Source: Atopobium sp.
GTDB taxonomy: Bacteria; Actinomycetota; Coriobacteriia; Coriobacteriales; Atopobiaceae
Length of the DNA stretch: 26,229 nt
Reading direction: 5' to 3'
NCBI GenBank assembly: GCA_015259105.1
Contig: JABZGZ010000004.1
Coordinates: 1 to 26,229, forward strand
The position numbers and the translations under genes were made by a program. Of this stretch, positions 22,717-26,229 are shown piece after piece. How positions within the stretch are numbered: position 1 is the stretch's first letter; each line of letters opens with the position of its first letter. The notes below the pieces were generated by a model. It was not told the origin of the DNA and searched no databases. It saw nothing but the letters and a program-made list of their open reading frames with translations.

Positions 22717-23983
22717 GGTGCTGGTCGTCCGAAGGCCTTGCAGCCTCGCCATCCGAAGCCTCTGCAGCCTCGTCAACCGAAGCCTCTGCAGCCTCATCGT
22801 TCGAGGCTACGCACTCAGCCTGCGGCTCGTGCGTGACCTGCGTATCGTTTGAAGCCTGCATTAAGCGCTCGTGACCAAATGGTCCCGTGGCCACAGTGTC
22901 TTTGACCAAAGTCAGACTTACACCCAAAGCGAGTGCTGAAATCAGACTCATTGCAGAAAGCACCAAAGGATGCTCCAAGCGAAGTCCCAAAAGCGCAGGT
23001 AAAGCGCCTATCGCCAAAGAGAAGCTGGCCAAGCCAAATGCGGTTCCCTTTGCTTCGTGCAAAATATTAGCCAAAGAAGCCAGCGTGATCGCCATTGTAA
23101 AATTAAAGAAAAACACAGCTAGGAGGCCCATAAGAGGCATCTCCCATGAAGGAACAAATAAAGTAGCTGCGGCAATGAGCGAGAAAATAGCTGTAGTTCT
23201 AAAACCAATACGGTCGGCAACCATTCCGCCAAGGGCTTTACCTGCAAATACACCAAGAATGCTCAAAGCCAACAGGAGCATTTCGCTCTTCCAAGGAAAC
23301 GCCATGACTATGCCGGTGTAGCTTCTGAGCGCAACCACAAAGCAGAGCAAGAAGATTGCAAGCAAAGTGCGAGAAGAAAACTCAGGAATGGCAAAGGGAA
23401 CGTTATGTATATTCCAATACTTTTTATTAACTTTTTGCACCACTCGGGTAATGCTTGCGCATAAGAACAGCAAGACAAGCAGGGAAAACGCAATCTGAAG
23501 TCTTCCCATTTGAGCACTTTGTGTGCCTAAAAAGACTCCAATTGCACCAGTTGCAATAAAGATTCCCGAAGGTCCTGCATGTTTTTGCGAGATATTAAGG
23601 ACGCTCAGTCCACCTGCACTATGAAAGAGCGCGTTTCCAATCGCAAGCAAAAGAATCGCAGGCCACTCGAGAAGGGCTATAGGGACCAGAGAAAGAATAA
23701 CTCCAGCGCCCACTAAAGCATACGAAAGTAAGGCGGCATAGGAGTTCTTATCCAGCTGATCCAGTACAATGCCTATAGGGAGCTGCAGGGTAAAGGCAAC
23801 TATGTCATACAGTAAAATACTTAGCGCAACAACTTCCATCGAACCTTGGCCAGACTCTCCCAACACTCGGCTTACCGCGCAGAGCATGGTAGACACGCAT
23901 GCAAAGTCAACTACAAAATGGCACAACGCAAATGCAAAAGTAGTGACTTCTTTTTTGGGGAGAAGTTCCTGTGTTGTGGACAA
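22709..23983 (-). CDS. Major facilitator superfamily transporter
   Basis: 424 residues, with about twelve hydrophobic helices. The first helix pair has FALCHFVVDFACV, the A-like loop is LPIGIVLDQLDKNSY, and the second-half equivalent is LGGMVADRIGFRTT. The substrate is unknown. The C-terminus (about 375-424) is a soluble acidic tail with three DEAAEAS-type repeats ending in HHD. The start is a TTG at 23983, with AGGT 8 bp before it and no ATG until inside helix 1. It starts 4 bp after the stop of the small upstream gene and overlaps the gene after it, so the three form an operon. Confidence 0.82.
   Translation of the reverse strand: MSTTQELLPKKEVTTFAFALCHFVVDFACVSTMLCAVSRVLGESGQGSMEVVALSILLYDIVAFTLQLPIGIVLDQLDKNSYAALLSYALVGAGVILSLVPIALLEWPAILLLAIGNALFHSAGGLSVLNISQKHAGPSGIFIATGAIGVFLGTQSAQMGRLQIAFSLLVLLFLCASITRVVQKVNKKYWNIHNVPFAIPEFSSRTLLAIFLLCFVVALRSYTGIVMAFPWKSEMLLLALSILGVFAGKALGGMVADRIGFRTTAIFSLIAAATLFVPSWEMPLMGLLAVFFFNFTMAITLASLANILHEAKGTAFGLASFSLAIGALPALLGLRLEHPLVLSAMSLISALALGVSLTLVKDTVATGPFGHERLMQASNDTQVTHEPQAECVASNDEAAEASVDEAAEASDGEAARPSDDQHHD
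22731..22802. repeat. 24-bp tandem repeat, three units, in the MFS C-terminal tail
   Basis: Three 24-bp units (22731, 22755, 22779), consensus GAAGCCTCTGCAGCCTCGTC plus four bases, encode eight residues each in the acidic tail. Copy number could vary between strains without breaking the frame. Confidence 0.85.
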
Positions 23984-23987
23984 GGTT

Positions 23988-24209
23988 TTACCTGCGACGC
24001 CTTATGATCATAATGAAGCCAATTACTGCCACAAGAGTAGAAACTGCAGCCATGGCTAAGAAGCTAGATGATCTACCGATTCTTGGCGTAGAAATAACAT
24101 CAGCTTTTGCGATAACGGGAAACGCAATTGTCAAAACAAAAGTGCTGGCAGCAAGCGCGATTTTTTGGGCTGAACCCAAACTAGAACGTAGATGACGATA
24201 CAGTGACAT
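23988..24209 (-). CDS. Small exported or membrane protein with signal peptide and C-terminal helix
   Basis: 73 residues. A basic start and hydrophobic core (IALAASTFVLTIAFPVIAKA) look like a signal peptide ending AKA, then a short segment DVISTPRIGRSSS, a membrane helix (FLAMAAVSTLVAVIGFIMII) and RRRR. The mature form would be a tiny outward-facing stub anchored in the membrane. A similar A-D-V-I-x-x-P start after the signal is common in exported proteins of Clostridia and relatives. ATG 24209 has AAGGAGG upstream. First gene of the operon with the MFS transporter. Confidence 0.75.
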   Translation of the reverse strand: MSLYRHLRSSLGSAQKIALAASTFVLTIAFPVIAKADVISTPRIGRSSSFLAMAAVSTLVAVIGFIMIIRRRR

Positions 24210-24305
24210 AGTACCTCCTTCATCAACTTTTTAATATTTTACCAGCACACACGCCGCGTTCCAAATGTACTTCCGTAAACGGCATAAAAAAGCGCCCGAC
24301 GAATG

Positions 24306-24351
24306 TGAACTACCTCCCATTTCTTATGTCCAAGAAATGGGAGGCAGTTTA
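24306..24351. repeat. 46-bp palindromic element, copy 1
   Basis: TGAACTACCTCCCATTTCTT, then a 6-nt centre, then AAGAAATGGGAGGCAGTTTA: 18-bp arms with one mismatch. Near-identical to the element at 24722-24767, in the same orientation and of the same length. TG...CA-type ends recall the joined terminal repeats of IS3-family elements, so it may be a minimal non-coding remnant. As RNA it would be a very strong hairpin. Confidence 0.85.
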
Positions 24352-24721
24352 TATGCGGGTGATTATGATTCTGTAGCGTGTTAGCGGCGGCTTTGAGGCC
24401 CGGCGCACAAAATAGCGCAGCTTTGGTAGCTTCTGCCGAAGAATCGACATGTTCTTAATCAAGATAGCCAGGCAGCTAGGCGGTCGCACTACCTGATATA
24501 CATCTCTATGCATAAACTTCATGTAATATGCTGAATAATGAATAGAGAAATATAAAGAATTTAACTATAGGTAAATTCCACTTCTAAGGAACACACCTAT
24601 GACAGATATTCTGCACAATTGTGGGCATATTACACATCAAATGAAGATAATCTGCACGTTTGAGGTATTTTCAGCGTAATGTATACGTCTTTTTGACAGA
24701 TTATCTGACTTAAGTGTGTTT
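24352..24721. other. Gene-less spacer between the two palindromes
   Basis: 370 bp with no gene that I can firmly support. It contains AGATATTCTGCAC (24604-24616) and AGATAATCTGCAC (24645-24657) as direct repeats, and CAGATTATCT (24697-24706), the inverse of AGATAATCTG (24645-24654). A 26-codon frame (24599-24679) with AAGGA 8 bp upstream overlaps these repeats; it is too short to trust. The stretch 24210-24305 to the left holds nothing obvious except an A run followed by GCGCCCG. Confidence 0.5.
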
Positions 24722-24767
24722 TGAACTGCCTCCTATTTCTCGTGTCCAAGAAATGGGAGGCAGTTCA
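24722..24767. repeat. 46-bp palindromic element, copy 2
   Basis: TGAACTGCCTCCTATTTCT, centre CGTGTCC, then AAGAAATGGGAGGCAGTTCA; 18-bp arms (24723-24740 and 24749-24766) with one mismatch. It differs from copy 1 at only a few bases, and shares the TGTCC centre, which shows that the two copies are direct repeats of each other. Confidence 0.85.
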
Positions 24768-24782
24768 TACGCTGGCTCTCTT

Positions 24783-24811
24783 TTGGGTTTCTCGCCATTT
24801 TGCTTTACTAT
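24783..24811 (+). promoter_or_regulatory. Candidate promoter overlapping a dispersed motif copy
   Basis: TTGGGT (24783-24788), a 17-bp spacer and TACTAT (24806-24811) lie 25 bp before the small membrane protein's ATG. The exact motif GGGTTTCTCGCC (24785-24796) covers the -35 and half the spacer. The -35 match is modest. Confidence 0.4.
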
Positions 24812-24835
24812 AGCCACATAAGGAGATGATGCGCC

Positions 24836-25150
24836 ATGAACAAAGCAGCTCAAGTAATCAAAAACCTTTCACAGGGATTTTTAATTTCAGGTATTTTAAG
24901 TGCACTCATGGGCGCATACTACCTGTTCGCTAAGGCAGGGCTTCCTTTGCAGGATCCTCCGCTGGCGCTCAAAATTCAATACGAGATTGACTTTGGCGTT
25001 GGCGAGAAAATGTTTATGTTAGGTATAACCTGCCTGTTTATCGGCTGCGTTGGCTATACCATTGCGTGGATTTGCTCCAAGACAGAAAAAGTTCAAGAGT
25101 CAGATAATCATCAAGCTGGAAGACCTTCTCGCCCTGGCGGAGCAAACTAA
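24836..25150 (+). CDS. Small two-helix membrane protein of unknown function
   Basis: 104 residues. Hydrophobic helices at about 12-32 (GFLISGILSALMGAYYLFAK) and 56-79 (MFMLGITCLFIGCVGYTIAWI), separated by a loop LPLQDPPLALKIQYEIDFGVGEK. The C-terminal tail is polar (KTEKVQESDNHQAGRPSRPGGAN). ATG 24836 has AAGGAG 10 bp upstream. I recognise no family. It stands alone between the palindrome repeats and a 267-bp gap. Confidence 0.7.
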   Translation: MNKAAQVIKNLSQGFLISGILSALMGAYYLFAKAGLPLQDPPLALKIQYEIDFGVGEKMFMLGITCLFIGCVGYTIAWICSKTEKVQESDNHQAGRPSRPGGAN

Positions 25151-25417
25151 GGCGCGCAGACTGAGGCGTGCGCAGGCTAGTTCGGCATCGTGTGACGCAA
25201 CACCTTGAAGCACTCTAGGCTGAATTCATGTTCATCATCAGCAGATGCGGGACAAACACAAAAATTTGAACTATTTTTAAAACAGTATTGTCCATATAAA
25301 CTATACTATTCATCAGCCAAATTCACTTTTTATGTGAATACTAATTTCTCTTAAGTTTTGACTATCAATTTGTAAGAAAATGTAGCTGTAATATGCACAT
25401 CTTTTTGAGGGGCCATC

Positions 25418-26229
25418 ATGAAAAAGGGTTTTCTTAAAAGAATCTCAGTCTTTCTAACCATGGTTGTGGCATGCCTGTTTATGTCTATTAACACAGCTCA
25501 GGCACTTGATCGCCAGAAAGACGATAGTGATCTTACCCAGATCAACATTTACCAGTTCACGCTGACCAGGGACAACATGACTGTTCTCTCGCAGGGATCT
25601 GGCGTTAAGCGTATTGAGATTCCTGCTTCTGATACAGGCAATCTTCCTTCAACCGCCTTTGTTGTACAGCCAACCAAGGACGGCTCCAACCAGCAGTATG
25701 CTCAGCCTCTCTCGCTGAAGTTCTCCAACGCTGGCACGGTTGACGGCAAGTCTGTTGACGTTTATGTCACCATTAACTCGCTGGATCTTACCCTTAAGAA
25801 TGCTAACGCAGATTACAACAATCCCAATAAGACCGATGTTGCATTCCTGACCGTTGATGAGAACTGGGGAACCAAGTCCTTCCAGATCATGGACTACATC
25901 GACGTGAATCACCCCAGCTACACTGCTGATATGTTCAGGTCTTATGCAATCAACGCAAACGTGACTGTAGAGCTTAAGTACACTGATGGCACCCCTTGTG
26001 ACCTCAAGCTTGTTATGCAGCCAAGCGATATTGACGTTGTCGGTGATACTGGCGCAAACGAGACCTTCTCGCTTATTAACGCTAATAGCACCATCGATAG
26101 CATTGTTATGAATAACAGGAACATTCTTGTTGAGAGCACAAGCGGCAACAATATTACCTGGAATCCTGTTCGTGGTACCTCTGGTCCCGATCAGGAGAAG
26201 AACCTTGCAGGTTTTGCTGTTAAGTCCAA
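25418..26229 (+). CDS. Secreted surface protein, N-terminal part (runs off the window)
   Basis: ATG at 25418 follows GAGGGG, and the frame stays open for 270 codons to the window edge, with no stop. A signal peptide is clear: MKKGFLKRISVFLTMVVACL, then FMSINTAQA and cleavage before LDRQKDD. The mature part is beta-rich, with many Asn, Thr, Asp and Val residues (QINIYQFTLTRDNMTV, SVDVYVTINSLDLTLKN, VTVELKYTDGTPCDLKLVM), typical of N-terminal domains of Gram-positive cell-wall adhesins. Whether it ends in LPXTG cannot be seen. The 267 bp upstream is AT-rich; ATTCAC/GTGAAT (25321-25339) is a small inverted repeat, and TTGACT (25358) could be a -35 box, but I find no good -10. Confidence 0.75.
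   Translation, partial: MKKGFLKRISVFLTMVVACLFMSINTAQALDRQKDDSDLTQINIYQFTLTRDNMTVLSQGSGVKRIEIPASDTGNLPSTAFVVQPTKDGSNQQYAQPLSLKFSNAGTVDGKSVDVYVTINSLDLTLKNANADYNNPNKTDVAFLTVDENWGTKSFQIMDYIDVNHPSYTADMFRSYAINANVTVELKYTDGTPCDLKLVMQPSDIDVVGDTGANETFSLINANSTIDSIVMNNRNILVESTSGNNITWNPVRGTSGPDQEKNLAGFAVKS

Noticed and set aside
24599..24679. 26-codon frame with AAGGA upstream
   Set aside because: Too short, overlaps the AGATAATCTG repeats, and no sign of selection can be judged from one sequence.
429..24796. Dispersed motif as a SpoIIIE/FtsK orientation site (it contains GAGAA, like the Bacillus GAGAAGGG)
   Set aside because: Forward and reverse copies are interleaved with no polarity in this window; a polarised site should be mostly on one strand. 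Not excluded genome-wide.
25321..25339. ATTCAC/GTGAAT inverted repeat as an operator
   Set aside because: Only 6-bp arms in an AT-rich gap; such repeats are expected by chance, so it is mentioned only with the adhesin gene.

Overview
The window looks like a low-to-mid GC Gram-positive of the Coriobacteriia. Lancefieldella/Atopobium is my best guess, from protein flavour, base composition judged by eye and gene content, not from a database match. It holds about 20 protein genes, no rRNA or tRNA that I can see, no CRISPR array and no complete transposase. Most genes have clear AGGAGG-type ribosome binding sites. Many units end in strong hairpin terminators, which makes operon boundaries easy to read.

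Layout. (1) 1-5860: the 3' end of a family II pyrophosphatase, then leftward single genes (sirtuin, CobW-type GTPase, amidohydrolase), then a rightward pair (YfbR-type deoxynucleotidase and a divergent TrmB-like methyltransferase). (2) 5878-9364: leftward Zn/Cd/Pb P-type ATPase with a palindromic operator, and a glycerophosphodiesterase with a long N-terminal extension. (3) 9510-11243: a LOTUS-like/DUF3825-like protein with an acidic Pro/Glu linker. (4) 11420-15599: a leftward pair that looks like a cell-envelope glycopolymer unit, namely a YidC-like membrane domain fused to a CDP-glycerol glycerophosphotransferase domain, followed by a membrane sulfatase/LTA-synthase-like protein. (5) 16052-19113: AraC regulator convergent with a KduD-like dehydrogenase and KdgT permease pair (ketodeoxygluconate use). 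(6) 19346-22339: an Mn/Zn-type ABC importer operon with an operator over its promoter and a previously overlooked 47-residue membrane peptide at its end. (7) 22339-24209: a leftward membrane-protein operon (small signal-peptide protein, MFS permease, small integral membrane protein). (8) 24210-26229: a gene-poor stretch with two 46-bp palindromes, a small membrane protein, and the start of a large secreted surface protein that runs off the window.

The most striking signal is not a gene. The 11-mer GGGTTTCTCGC (extended consensus GGGTTTCTCGCCA), counting both strands, occurs exactly 13 times by my count in 26 kb, where about 0.01 would be expected by chance. Nine copies are intergenic, in clusters, inside terminators (including one terminator built from an inverted pair) or next to promoters. 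Four are in genes, where most are read as Glu-Lys-Pro. Density, bi-orientation and use in terminators resemble the DNA uptake sequences of Pasteurellaceae and Neisseria, which to my knowledge are not described for this group.
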